Part shown: one piece after another, positions 43,694-52,318 of the stretch
Layout: each line of letters opens with the position of its first letter
Numbering within the stretch: position 1 is the stretch's first letter
From: Streptacidiphilus sp041262165
GTDB lineage: Bacteria > Actinomycetota > Actinomycetes > Streptomycetales > Streptomycetaceae
Direction: 5' to 3'
Assembly (NCBI RefSeq): GCF_041262165.1
Contig: NZ_JBGCBY010000006.1
Coordinates: 62,001 to 126,000 of the forward strand
Length of the DNA stretch: 64,000 bases
Made by a program: the position numbers and the translations under genes
Notes under the pieces: generated by a model
What the model was told of the DNA's origin: nothing
The model's database searches: none
What the model saw: only the letters and a program-made list of their open reading frames with translations

Positions 43694-45480
43694 TCCGCAG
43701 CCATGAAGCCGGCACGCTCCGCCCGGAGCACGCCGGCACCACCGTGACCCTCGCAGGCTGGGTCGCCCGCCGCCGCGACCACGGCGGTGTCGCCTTCATC
43801 GATCTGCGCGACGCCTCCGGCACCGTCCAGGTCGTGGTGCGCGACCTGGACTCGGTGCACGGCCTGCGCTCCGAGTGGTGCGTCAAGATCGTCGGTGAGG
43901 TCCGGCTCCGCCCCGAGGGCAACGAGAACACGGAGATCCCGACCGGCGCGGTCGAGGTCGTCGTCCACGAGCTCACGGTCCTCTCGGAGTCCGCCGCGCT
44001 GCCGTTCCAGGTCGCCGAGTACGAGCCGGGTTCGGTCAACGAGGAAGTCCGCCTCCGCTACCGCTACCTCGACCTGCGCCGTGAGGGCCCGGCGAAGGCG
44101 CTGCGGCTGCGCTCCAGGGCCACCCACATCATCCGCACGGTGATGGAGGAGAACGACTACCTCGACATCGAGACGCCGTACCTGACCCGCTCCACCCCCG
44201 AGGGCGCCCGCGACTTCCTGGTCCCGGTCCGGCTCCAGCCCGGCCACTGGTACGCGTTGCCGCAGTCGCCGCAGCTGTTCAAGCAGTTGCTGATGGTCGC
44301 GGGCATGGAGCGTTACTACCAGATCGCGCGCTGCTTCCGCGACGAGGACTTCCGCGCCGACCGCCAGCCGGAGTTCACCCAGCTCGACATCGAGGCGTCG
44401 TTCGTCGACCAGGAGGACATCCTGGCGCTGGGCGAGAAGATCGTCGCCCGGATCTGGAGCGAGGTGCACGGCCACGAGGTGCAGCTTCCGCTGCCGCGCC
44501 TCACCTACGCCCAGGCGATGGCCCGCTACGGCTCGGACAAGCCCGACGTCCGCTTCGAAAACGAGCTCACCGACCTCACCGAATACTTCGCGGGCACGGA
44601 GTTCCGCGTCTTCCAGGCCCCGTACGTCGGTGCGGTCGTCATGCCCGGCGGCGCCTCGCAGCCGCGCAAGCAGCTCGACGCCTGGCAGGACTGGGCGAAG
44701 GCGCGCGGCGCGCGCGGCCTCGCCTACGTCCTGGTGGACGAGGAGACCGGCGAGCTGCGCGGCCCTGTCGCCAAGAACCTGTCCGCCGAGCACCTGGCCG
44801 GTCTTGCCGCCGCCGTCGGCGCCAAGCCGGGCGACGCGGTCTTCTTCGCCGCGGGCAGGAAGACGGAGTCCCAGGAACTGCTCGGCGCGGCCCGCCTGGA
44901 GATCGGCCGCCGCTGCGACCTGATCGACGAGTCCGCGTGGGCCTTCCTGTGGGTCGTCGACTTCCCGATGTTTGAGCACCTGTGGGACGACAAGGGCGAG
45001 CACATCGGCTGGCACGCGGTCCACCACCCCTTCACCGCGCCCACCGCCGAGTCGATGGACACCTTCGACAAGGACCCGGGCAACGCCCTCTCCAACGCCT
45101 ACGACCTGGTGCTCAACGGCTCCGAGATCGGCGGCGGCTCGATCCGTATCCACCAGAAGGACGTCCAGAAGCGTGCCTTCGACGCGATCGGGCTCTCCGA
45201 GGAGGAGGCGCAGTCGCAGTTCGGCTTCCTGCTGAACGCCTTCGACTTCGGCCCCCCGCCGCACGGCGGCATCGCCCTGGGCCTCGACCGCCTGGTGGCG
45301 CTGCTGGGCGGCTACGACACCATCCGTGACGTCATGGCCTTCCCGAAGACCTCCACCGGCGGCGACCCCCTGACCGGGGCCCCGACGCCGATCACCGCGC
45401 AGCAGCGCAAGGAGGCCGGTGTGGACGCGCAGCCACGATCGAGCGAGCAGGCGAAGTCGGAGCAGCAAGAAGAGAACTGA
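43690..45480 (+). CDS. aspS: aspartate--tRNA ligase
   Basis: 596 aa, bacterial-type AspRS: OB-fold anticodon-binding domain (VTLAGWVARRRDHGGVAFIDLRD), class II core with ARCFRDEDFRADRQPEFTQLD (motif 2), the bacterial GAD insertion, and GGIALGLDRLVALLGG (motif 3). GTG overlaps hisS. Whether it also charges tRNA-Asn depends on the presence of gatCAB, which lies outside this window. Confidence 0.95.
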   Translation: MIRSHEAGTLRPEHAGTTVTLAGWVARRRDHGGVAFIDLRDASGTVQVVVRDLDSVHGLRSEWCVKIVGEVRLRPEGNENTEIPTGAVEVVVHELTVLSESAALPFQVAEYEPGSVNEEVRLRYRYLDLRREGPAKALRLRSRATHIIRTVMEENDYLDIETPYLTRSTPEGARDFLVPVRLQPGHWYALPQSPQLFKQLLMVAGMERYYQIARCFRDEDFRADRQPEFTQLDIEASFVDQEDILALGEKIVARIWSEVHGHEVQLPLPRLTYAQAMARYGSDKPDVRFENELTDLTEYFAGTEFRVFQAPYVGAVVMPGGASQPRKQLDAWQDWAKARGARGLAYVLVDEETGELRGPVAKNLSAEHLAGLAAAVGAKPGDAVFFAAGRKTESQELLGAARLEIGRRCDLIDESAWAFLWVVDFPMFEHLWDDKGEHIGWHAVHHPFTAPTAESMDTFDKDPGNALSNAYDLVLNGSEIGGGSIRIHQKDVQKRAFDAIGLSEEEAQSQFGFLLNAFDFGPPPHGGIALGLDRLVALLGGYDTIRDVMAFPKTSTGGDPLTGAPTPITAQQRKEAGVDAQPRSSEQAKSEQQEEN

Positions 45481-45490
45481 CGCGGTATCG

Positions 45491-45529
45491 AGGTCCGGGG
45501 CAGCGCCTGTGCGGCGCGGCCCCGGACCT
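45491..45529. terminator. bidirectional terminator between aspS and the TNT gene
   Basis: AGGTCCGGGGC at 45491-45501 pairs perfectly with its complement at 45519-45529, just after the aspS stop. A short tandem duplication, TAGCTCGTCCG, follows at about 45538. Confidence 0.7.
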
Positions 45530-45581
45530 TGCGCATGTAGCTCGTCCGTAGCTCGTCCGTACTCGTCCTTAGCGGCTCCGG

Positions 45582-46235
45582 CTACAGCCGTGCCAGGTAG
45601 CCGTTGGTGACCAGCCACAGCACGTTCAGCCGGGACGGGGAGCCCGCGACCAGCGTGGAGTCCAGCTGGTACTGCCAGCCGTACCCGGGCTGGCCGAACC
45701 AGGGGGCGATCGGGCCAGCGTCCACGGTGAAGGGCTTGACGACCCGGTAGTCGTGGTAGTTGCAGCTCGCGGCGGGCGTGCTGTCGAGGCTGGACGGCGG
45801 GATGGACCGGGCGGCGTAGGGGAGTCCCTCGGGCGCGAGGAACGAGCCGTACTCGCTGCCGAACCGGTCAATGTCCTGACCGGGGGTCAGCGTCTGCGTG
45901 GTCTCGATCGGTTGGCCGTCCGGAGCGATGACGTAGCCGTTGTCCGGCGGGTAGATCCAGCCGGGCGAGCCGGAGTTGGCGGTCGGGCTGTAGTACTGGG
46001 ACAGCAACTGGGCGTCGGTCAGGCGGCCGGAGCGGTGGTAGCCGAGCAGCTCGAATCCCACCCGTCCGAACCTCGGTAGCTCCGCCGGGCCGAGCCGGGA
46101 GTCGTTGTCGACGTAGGCGGCCGAGCACTGGTCCGGAGGGGTGGCGGTAGGTGTGGCCGCGACCGCTGTGGCGTTGCCCGTGACGAACAGGGCGGCGACT
46201 GCGAGGAGCGTGGCCGTGAACCGTCGGATCCGCAT
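45582..46235 (-). CDS. secreted TNT-domain protein, candidate NAD+ glycohydrolase
   Basis: 217 aa. The N-terminus MRIRRFTATLLAVAALFVTGNATAVAA is a signal peptide, with likely cleavage near residue 27. The remainder matches the TNT (DUF4237) fold named after the Mycobacterium tuberculosis necrotizing toxin: GYVIAPDGQPIETTQTL, DRFGSEYGSFLAPEGLPYAARSIPPSSL (Arg124), a YHDYRVVKPFTV segment and FGQPGYGWQYQL (Gln188), the position of the catalytic Gln in that family. Two Cys (37, 158) could form a disulfide. The protein has only the toxin-type domain and no delivery module. No immunity gene is evident beside it. ATG follows AGGAGGACC. Divergent from rarA and convergent to aspS, an unusual cargo gene between core genes. 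Confidence 0.82.
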   Translation of the reverse strand: MRIRRFTATLLAVAALFVTGNATAVAATPTATPPDQCSAAYVDNDSRLGPAELPRFGRVGFELLGYHRSGRLTDAQLLSQYYSPTANSGSPGWIYPPDNGYVIAPDGQPIETTQTLTPGQDIDRFGSEYGSFLAPEGLPYAARSIPPSSLDSTPAASCNYHDYRVVKPFTVDAGPIAPWFGQPGYGWQYQLDSTLVAGSPSRLNVLWLVTNGYLARL

Positions 46236-46363
46236 GGTCCTCCTTGGCTGTGGTGCGCTACGTGACTGGTCGTGTGCGTACGGTGACCATCCAAGTGGGC
46301 GTGGCTGTGCCCCGTCAACAACGCCCTCTCGACGGAGGGGTCGTGTCGCATAGGGTCGGGGAC

Positions 46364-47710
46364 GTGGAACCCGACCTCTTCACCGCCGCCGCCGAGGAAC
46401 GCCAGGCCAGGGAGCCGGAGCGGTCCCCGCTCGCGGTCCGGATGCGTCCGCGCACGCTGGACGAGGTGGCGGGCCAGCGGCGGCTGTTGGGGGAGGGATC
46501 GCCGCTGCGGCGGCTGGTCGCTAGCGAGGGCGGGCCCGCGGCGACCTCCTCGGTGATCCTCTGGGGCCCGCCGGGGACCGGGAAGACCACCCTCGCGTAT
46601 GTGATCAGCCAGGCCACGGATCGGCGCTTCGTCGAGCTGTCGGCGATCACCGCGGGAGTGAAGGAGGTCCGGACGGTCATCGAGTCCGCGCGGCGCGAGA
46701 TGGGCGGGTCGGGGCGGGAGACGACGCTCTTCCTGGACGAGATCCACCGCTTCTCCAAGGCGCAGCAGGACTCGCTGCTCCCTGCGGTGGAGAACCGCTG
46801 GATCACGCTGATCGCGGCGACGACGGAGAACCCGTACTTCTCGGTGATCTCGCCGCTGCTGTCCCGGTCGCTGCTGCTGACCCTGGAGTCGCTGACCGAC
46901 GAGGACGTCAGGGAGCTGCTGCACCGCGCCGTGGGTGACGAGCGCGGCCTCGCCGGGGCGGTGACGCTGGCGGACGAGGCCGAGGACCACCTGGTACGGA
47001 TCGCCGGTGGGGACGCGCGCAAGGCGCTGACGGCGCTCGAGGCGGCCGCCGGTACGGCGCTCGCGCTGGGCGGGACCGAGGTGCTGCTGGAGACGGTCGA
47101 GCAGGCCGTCGACAAGGCGGCGGTCCGCTACGACCGGGACGGCGACCAGCACTACGACGTGGCGAGCGCGCTGATCAAGTCGATCCGGGGGAGCGACGTC
47201 GACGCGGCGCTGCACTACCTGGCGCGGATGATCGAGGCCGGCGAGGACCCGAGGTTCATCGCCCGGCGGCTGATGATCTCGGCGAGCGAGGACATCGGTC
47301 TCGCCGACCCCAACGCGCTGCCGATCGCCGTCGCCGCCGCGCAGGCGGTGGCGATGATCGGCTTTCCCGAGGCCGCGCTGACGCTGTCGCACGCGGTGAT
47401 CGCGCTGGCGCTCGCGCCCAAGTCCAACGCGGCGACGGTGGCGATCGGAGAGGCGATCGCGGACGTGCGGAAAGGGCTGGCGGGCCCGGTGCCGGCGCAT
47501 CTGCGCGACGGGCACTACGCGGGCGCGAAGAAGCTGGGGCACGCCCAGGGCTACCAGTACCCGCACGACCTGCCGGAGGGCATCGCCGCGCAGCAGTACG
47601 CGCCGGACGCGGTGCACGGGCGCACGTACTACCGCCCGACCCGGCACGGCGCGGAGGCGCGCTACGCGGACATCGCCGAGTGGGTGCGGGCGAAGCTGAA
47701 CGGGCAGTAG
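46364..47710 (+). CDS. rarA: replication-associated recombination protein A (AAA+ ATPase)
   Basis: 448 aa MgsA/RarA clamp-loader-like ATPase acting at stalled forks. PLAVRMRPRTLDEVAGQRRLLG start, Walker A WGPPGTGKTT, Walker B LFLDEIHRFSKAQQD, sensor 1 IAATTENPYFSV, and a C-terminal tetramerisation domain with YDRDGDQHYDVASALIKSIRGSDVDAALHYLARM. The GTG at 46364 (VEPDLFTAAAEERQ) matches homologues; the GTG at 46343 has a better GGAGGGG but adds seven residues. Divergent from the TNT gene. Confidence 0.93.
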   Translation: MEPDLFTAAAEERQAREPERSPLAVRMRPRTLDEVAGQRRLLGEGSPLRRLVASEGGPAATSSVILWGPPGTGKTTLAYVISQATDRRFVELSAITAGVKEVRTVIESARREMGGSGRETTLFLDEIHRFSKAQQDSLLPAVENRWITLIAATTENPYFSVISPLLSRSLLLTLESLTDEDVRELLHRAVGDERGLAGAVTLADEAEDHLVRIAGGDARKALTALEAAAGTALALGGTEVLLETVEQAVDKAAVRYDRDGDQHYDVASALIKSIRGSDVDAALHYLARMIEAGEDPRFIARRLMISASEDIGLADPNALPIAVAAAQAVAMIGFPEAALTLSHAVIALALAPKSNAATVAIGEAIADVRKGLAGPVPAHLRDGHYAGAKKLGHAQGYQYPHDLPEGIAAQQYAPDAVHGRTYYRPTRHGAEARYADIAEWVRAKLNGQ

Positions 47711-48105
47711 CCCCGTAGCAGGCGCAGGCGCAGGCGCGGGCGCTGGCGCTGGCGCGGGCTGGTGGGACGGGCAGGTGGCCGTGGTCGGTAGTGCTGCCTG
47801 GGGTCCGATACACTTGCCCGAAGCGAGACGCCCCGTGCCCAGGTGCAGACCTGTGCGTCACCAGCGGGACGTCATACAGGGAGCCCTCCGCTCGCGGGGG
47901 TGCCTCCAGGAGCGTCGCGCACCTTCGGGTGTCGCGTGCAGCCCACCACCTTCCCGGCGGTGGGCCTGTCGTGTGCTGCACATTGTGCCCGGTTCCGGAG
48001 AACGGCTGATCACCACGCCTTGCGTGCGGTGGTTTCCCCGGACCGCGAGAAGCGACCTCCTTCAACAGTGGTGAGCCAGTCGCACAGTGAGAAGAGGTTT
48101 GGTTC
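47711..48105 (+). promoter_or_regulatory. rpsD upstream region and probable leader
   Basis: 395 bases without a gene. After the hexanucleotide repeat, TACACT at 47809-47814 is a possible -10 element. A long leader would follow, with a hairpin GCCCACC (47941-47947)/GGTGGGC (47959-47965) and another potential stem around GCGCACCTTCGGGTGTCGC (47917-47935). Ribosomal protein S4 represses its own mRNA in other bacteria, so a structured leader would fit, but I do not recognise a described motif. Confidence 0.35.
47719..47760. repeat. hexanucleotide repeat after rarA
   Basis: Seven tandem units of CNGGCG (CAGGCG x3, CGGGCG, CTGGCG x2, CGGGCT), starting nine bases after the rarA stop. Confidence 0.7.
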
Positions 48106-48720
48106 ATGACGAACCAGAAGCGCCCCAAGGTCAAGATTGCCCGTGCTCTGGGCATTCCGCTGACCCCGAAGTCCGTCAAGTACTTCGAGGCCCGCCCGTA
48201 CCCGCCCGGCCAGCACGGCCGTGGCCGCAAGCAGAACTCGGACTACAAGGTCCGTCTGGTCGAGAAGCAGCGTCTGCGTGCGCAGTACGACCTGAGCGAG
48301 ACCCAGATGGCCCGCGCGTTCGACCGTGCCCGCAAGGTCGAGGGCAAGACCGGTGAGGCGCTGATCAGCGAGCTGGAGACCCGTCTGGACTCTCTGGTGC
48401 TGCGTTCGGGCATTGCCCGCACCATCTACCAGGCTCGCCAGATGGTCGTCCACGGCCACATCGAGGTCAACGGTGGCAAGGTGAACCGTCCCTCGTACCA
48501 GCTCAAGCCCGGCTTCGTGGTGACGGTCCGCGAGCGTTCCAAGGAGAAGACCCCCTTCCTGGTCGCCCGTGAGGGTGGCAACGCGGGCGAGGGTCAGACC
48601 CCGAAGTACCTCGAGGTCAACCTGAAGGCCCTGGCCTTCCGCCTGGACCGTGCGCCGCAGCGCCGTGAGGTCCCGGTCATCTGCGACGAGCAGCTCGTCG
48701 TCGAGTACTACTCGCGCTGA
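48106..48720 (+). CDS. rpsD: 30S ribosomal protein S4
   Basis: 204 aa primary rRNA-binding protein of the small subunit. The N-terminal part (KRPKVKIARALGIPLTPKSVKYFEARPYPPGQHG) has no cysteines, so this is the zinc-free type. The S4 RNA-binding domain follows (RLDSLVLRSGIARTIYQARQMVVHGHIEVNGGKVNRPSYQLKPG). The gene is solitary, not in an rpoA operon. ATG with AGAAGAGG upstream. Confidence 0.96.
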   Translation: MTNQKRPKVKIARALGIPLTPKSVKYFEARPYPPGQHGRGRKQNSDYKVRLVEKQRLRAQYDLSETQMARAFDRARKVEGKTGEALISELETRLDSLVLRSGIARTIYQARQMVVHGHIEVNGGKVNRPSYQLKPGFVVTVRERSKEKTPFLVAREGGNAGEGQTPKYLEVNLKALAFRLDRAPQRREVPVICDEQLVVEYYSR

Positions 48721-48744
48721 CCCGCGAGTGGTATCTGCACCACG

Positions 48745-48799
48745 CTGAACGCACTGTGCCCCCTGCAGCCTCCGGCCGCAGGGGGCACAGTGCGTTCAG
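48745..48799. terminator. strong bidirectional terminator after rpsD
   Basis: 22-bp perfect stem (CTGAACGCACTGTGCCCCCTGC and complement) with an 11-base loop, overlapping the stop codon of the converging ATPase gene. Confidence 0.85.
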
Positions 48800-51045
48800 G
48801 CTCCGGCGGACGCCGTGGTGCGCGGCTCGGCAGGCGTGGGGCAGGGGCCGGGCGGTCCGCCGTCCGGCGGGCCGCCGTCGGCCGGCCCGGCGCCGTGCAG
48901 GGCACGGGTGACGGCCGCGTCCAGGTCCAGCAGGGTGCCGAGCCGGAACGATTCCGCAGCGTCCTGCTCGCTCAGCCCTGCCAGGACCCGCACCTTGCAC
49001 TCCGCGTGCGCCGCGTTGAAGCTGCGCGAACCGAACAGCGGGATGCCGACCTTCTGCCAGATGCCGTGCGCCGCGCCCTGCAACAGCCGGGCCTCCCGCA
49101 GATCCACGGGGCGGCCGTCGTCCTCGTCCGGCTCGGTCGAGAGCAGCGCCAGCACCTCCAGACCCAGCACCACCCCCACCAGGTCACGGAAGACGTGGTT
49201 CAGCCGCACGCTCTCGCGGGCGTGTGCGCGCGAGGCACGCAGATTGCCCCCCAGCCACTCCGAGTAAGCGACCGCGAACAGGCCGTACGCGTACGCCCAC
49301 TGCTCGCCGAACTCCTCGCACACCTCTCTGACCTTGGACATCCAGACCTCGCCGCCGGCCGTGTCGCCCTGGAAGATCATCGCGAGACCCAGCTCGAACA
49401 TCGCCATGACCACGTTGCTGTTGAGCTCGCCGAGCTTGTCGTAGTGCCACAGCGCCTCCTCGAACAGCTCGGCGGCGCGCGGCAGGTCGTCCCCGATCAG
49501 CGCCGCGCAGCCCTGCCGGTGCACCGCGTACGCGAGCGCCCGGTCGTCGCCGGTCTCCAGGGCCTGGCGGTGGCACTCCTCCAGCGCGGGGCGGGCCCGG
49601 ACCAGGTCGCCCTGCAGGGTCGCCATGTAGCCGGTGACCCACAGCGCCTTGGCCCGGGCCTCGGTGGGTTCGCCGGACAGCGCCAACGCCCGGTCCAACC
49701 AGTGCCGGCCCTCGCTGAGGTGCCCGCAACCGACCCAGAAGTACCAGAGCGTGCCCGCCAGGAAGAGCGCGAGCTGTTCCTCGCCGGGCTCGGTGAGGCA
49801 GTAGTCCAATGCGGTGCGGAGGTTGGCGTGCGCCTGGTGGGTCCGGTCGCTGGTCTGGGCCTGGCGGGCGCTGAACCACTCGATCTCGCCCCAGGTGGCC
49901 AGCCCCAGGTACCAGTCGCGGTGGCGGCGGCGCAGCAGATGCTCCGCCCCGGCCTCGCGGAGCCAGCGGGCGCCGTACTCGCGCAGGGTGTCCAGCATCC
50001 GGTAGCGACCGCCCTGCTGCGGGACGCGCAGGTCGTCGGGGTCGCCCTCGCGCAGCACGATGGACTTGGCGACGAGCTCGGAGAGCACGTCGAGCACCTC
50101 GTCGGCGCGCAGCCCGTCGCCCGAGCAGACGTACTCCGCGGCGTCCAGGTCGAAGCCTCCGGCGAAGACCGAGATCCTGGCCCACAGCAGCCGCTCGGCG
50201 GAGGTGCACAGCTCGTGGCTCCAGCCGATGGCCGTACGCAGCGTCTGATGCCGGGGGAGCGCGGTGCGGGCACCGCCGGTGAGGATCCGGAAGCGGTCGT
50301 CCAGACGTTCGCTGATCTGCTCGAGCGAGAGGACCCGCAGCCGGCCGGCGGCGAGTTCCAGGGCCAGCGGGATGCCGTCGAGGCGGCGGCACAGGGCGGT
50401 CACGGCCGCTTCGTTGGCAGGGGTGAGGCGGAAGCCCGGTACGACGGCGGCGGCCCGCTGGACGAAGAGCTCGACGGCCGCCGCGGTCGGGCTGTCCGCC
50501 GGCAGCGGGGGGACCGGGAGCAGGTGCTCGCCGGGCACCCCCAGCGGCTGCCGACTGGTCGCGAGGACCCGCAGCCCGGGCGCGGCGGCGAGCAGGCGGG
50601 CGACCAGCGCCGAGCAGGAGTCCACCAGGTGCTCGCAGCCGTCGAGGACGAGCAGCAGGTCACGTCCCCGCAGATGCTCGACCAGGACGTCGGCGGGCGG
50701 GCGGGCGGTGCCGTCGGTGAGCCGCAGCGCCTCGGCGACGGCGTGGCACAGCAGCCCGGGGTCGCTGACGAGGGAGCACTCGACCACCCAGGCGCCGCCC
50801 TTGGAGGAGGGATCGGCCAGTGCCGCGGCCCGGAGCGCGAGCCGGCTCTTGCCGACCCCGCCGGGGCCGACCACGGTGACCAGCCGGGTCAGGGTCAACA
50901 GCCGCCGGGCCTCGGCGAGTTCGTCGGAGCGGCCGAGGAAGGACGTAGTCTCGGCGGGGAGGTTCCCGGCGGCGCCAGTGCGGGGGCTCCCGCCGGTGCT
51001 GGTGGTGCCGGTGGTGGGGCTGCTGCTGGTGGGGCCGGTGGTCAA
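48796..51045 (-). CDS. STAND-type ATPase with TPR-like repeats, no DNA-binding domain
   Basis: 749 aa. Walker A VVGPGGVGKSRLAL (Lys66), Walker B LLLVLDGCEHLVDS, RATSRQPLG-type sensor (LATSRQPLGVPGEH), LPLALELAAGRL-like GxP motif (GIPLALELAAGRLRV) and the winged-helix ISVFAGGFDLDAAEYVC give an NB-ARC/AfsR-like ATPase core. The C-terminal half is made of helical TPR-like repeats (LWYFWVGCGHLSEGRHWLDRAL and others). Streptomyces relatives usually carry an N-terminal SARP or a C-terminal LuxR domain; neither is present, and the ends are low-complexity Thr/Ser/Gly and Gly/Pro stretches. It may act as a signalling scaffold rather than a DNA-binding regulator. Start ATG at 51045. Confidence 0.85.
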   Translation of the reverse strand: MTTGPTSSSPTTGTTSTGGSPRTGAAGNLPAETTSFLGRSDELAEARRLLTLTRLVTVVGPGGVGKSRLALRAAALADPSSKGGAWVVECSLVSDPGLLCHAVAEALRLTDGTARPPADVLVEHLRGRDLLLVLDGCEHLVDSCSALVARLLAAAPGLRVLATSRQPLGVPGEHLLPVPPLPADSPTAAAVELFVQRAAAVVPGFRLTPANEAAVTALCRRLDGIPLALELAAGRLRVLSLEQISERLDDRFRILTGGARTALPRHQTLRTAIGWSHELCTSAERLLWARISVFAGGFDLDAAEYVCSGDGLRADEVLDVLSELVAKSIVLREGDPDDLRVPQQGGRYRMLDTLREYGARWLREAGAEHLLRRRHRDWYLGLATWGEIEWFSARQAQTSDRTHQAHANLRTALDYCLTEPGEEQLALFLAGTLWYFWVGCGHLSEGRHWLDRALALSGEPTEARAKALWVTGYMATLQGDLVRARPALEECHRQALETGDDRALAYAVHRQGCAALIGDDLPRAAELFEEALWHYDKLGELNSNVVMAMFELGLAMIFQGDTAGGEVWMSKVREVCEEFGEQWAYAYGLFAVAYSEWLGGNLRASRAHARESVRLNHVFRDLVGVVLGLEVLALLSTEPDEDDGRPVDLREARLLQGAAHGIWQKVGIPLFGSRSFNAAHAECKVRVLAGLSEQDAAESFRLGTLLDLDAAVTRALHGAGPADGGPPDGGPPGPCPTPAEPRTTASAGA

Positions 51046-51110
51046 AGCTTCCCCCTTCGGGCGTGCTGAGGGCGCTCCCCGATCGGGCTAACGAGCCGGC
51101 CGCGCAGAAG

Positions 51111-51172
51111 GTTACGACCCGGGGGAGCGATAGGGCGCGCGCCCGAGCCCTATCGCTCCCCCAGGCCGTAAC
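51111..51172. repeat. large inverted repeat between divergent genes
   Basis: A 16-bp arm GGGGGAGCGATAGGGC at 51121-51136 is repeated as its exact complement at 51147-51162. Outer GTTACG (51111-51116) and CGTAAC (51167-51172) extend it. It lies between two genes reading away from each other, where no terminator is needed. Confidence 0.75.
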
Positions 51173-51311
51173 GCGTACCCGGACCAGGCGCGGCGGTGGG
51201 AATGCGGTCGGGGAAGCAGGGCGTGGCGCGATAGGGTTCCAGCACGTCCACGGGCGCGCGAGCGCGGGCGAACTGTCACGTGAACGGTCGAACGAGCAAG
51301 GGAGCGACAAG

Positions 51312-51806
51312 GTGTCCGGTGGAGAGGTCGCGGGCCTCGTCGTCGCCGTGTTCTGGGCCGTGCTGGTGACGCTGCTCGCCGTCGTCCTGGTCCGCCTCGC
51401 CGGCGCGCTGCGCCAGGCCACGACCCTGGTCGCCGCGGTCACCGAGCGCACCGTCCCGCTGCTCGACGAAGCCGCCGAGACCCTGCGCGCCGCCAACGAC
51501 CAGCTGGTCCGCGTCGACGAGATCACCGCGAACGTCCAGGATGCCGCGGCCAACGCCAACGCGCTGTCCTCGACCATGGCAGCCACCCTGGGCGGCCCGC
51601 TGGTGAAGCTCTCCGCGTTCAGCTACGGGGTGCGCAGTGCCGTCGCCCGGCAGCGCTCCGCCGGGCGCCCCGAACGCTGGGTGCCGCAGCAGACCGAGCG
51701 GGAGCTGATCGCGCGGATGGTCAAGGCGGAGGTGCAGGCCGCCACCGCGCGGCGCCGCGGCGGGCTGTCGCGGCTGATCGGACTCGGGGCCGGAAGGAAG
51801 GGCTGA
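51312..51806 (+). CDS. DUF948 membrane protein
   Basis: 164 aa. One N-terminal helix (VAGLVVAVFWAVLVTLLAVVLVRL), then a long amphipathic helical region (RQATTLVAAVTERTVPLLDEAAETL) typical of DUF948 general-stress-like proteins, and an Arg/Ala-rich C-terminus. GTG at 51312 with AAGGGAGCG upstream. Five bases before the next small gene and upstream of alaS, an arrangement conserved in Streptomyces. Role unknown. Confidence 0.82.
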   Translation: MSGGEVAGLVVAVFWAVLVTLLAVVLVRLAGALRQATTLVAAVTERTVPLLDEAAETLRAANDQLVRVDEITANVQDAAANANALSSTMAATLGGPLVKLSAFSYGVRSAVARQRSAGRPERWVPQQTERELIARMVKAEVQAATARRRGGLSRLIGLGAGRKG

Positions 51807-51811
51807 GCACG

Positions 51812-52186
51812 ATGCGTCGGATCTTCTGGATGGCAGTCGGCGCGGGTGCGACCGTATGGACCCTCAACAAGGCCAACCGGGTCGTCCGCAGCCTCACCCC
51901 GGGCAGCCTGGCCGACAGCGCCGCCCGCGGCGCGGTCGACCTCGGCGAGGCCGTACGCTCCTTCGCGGGCGAGGTGCGCTCCGGCATGGCCCAGCGCGAG
52001 CTGGAGCTCAACCGCCAACTCGGCCTGGACGGCAGCGTCCTGGCGGCACCCGGCCGCGCGGACGCGCCCGTGCTGCGCGGCACGTTCGTACGCACCGCAC
52101 TGCACGGCTCTGCGCAACCTGGCGCAGCCATCGACATGCCTCAGCAACGCCGGAACGAGGACAACCGTGACTCCTCCACCCCCTGA
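51812..52186 (+). CDS. DUF6167-like small membrane-associated protein
   Basis: 124 aa. MRRIFWMAVGAGATVWTLNKANRVVRSLTPGSLADSAARG is followed by a short amphipathic helix and a polar tail. The N-terminal hydrophobic stretch is short. Directly downstream of the DUF948 gene and 132 bases before alaS. Family name from memory; function unknown. Confidence 0.7.
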   Translation: MRRIFWMAVGAGATVWTLNKANRVVRSLTPGSLADSAARGAVDLGEAVRSFAGEVRSGMAQRELELNRQLGLDGSVLAAPGRADAPVLRGTFVRTALHGSAQPGAAIDMPQQRRNEDNRDSSTP

Positions 52187-52318
52187 CGAGGGCGGCTTCT
52201 CACTCGGTCGCCGTGACGGCCTCATGACGGCCAAGCCCTGACCGCTGCCCTGGGGCAGGCTTCAGACACCAGCGCTGTGCCGGGCTGACGCCCGGAGATT
52301 CTCATGAAGGAGTACACA

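Noticed and set aside
43285..45618. 777-codon open frame antisense to hisS/aspS
   Set aside because: Same shadow effect; it crosses two real genes and a terminator.
45582..46235. TNT protein as part of a polymorphic toxin or type VII secretion locus
   Set aside because: No WXG100, EccC-like, RHS or immunity gene is found beside it. The signal peptide indicates ordinary Sec export.
48790..51069. 759-codon plus-strand frame opposite the STAND ATPase gene
   Set aside because: The ATPase on the minus strand has Walker A and B motifs; the plus-strand product is Gly/Arg/Gln-rich without any domain and starts inside the rpsD terminator.
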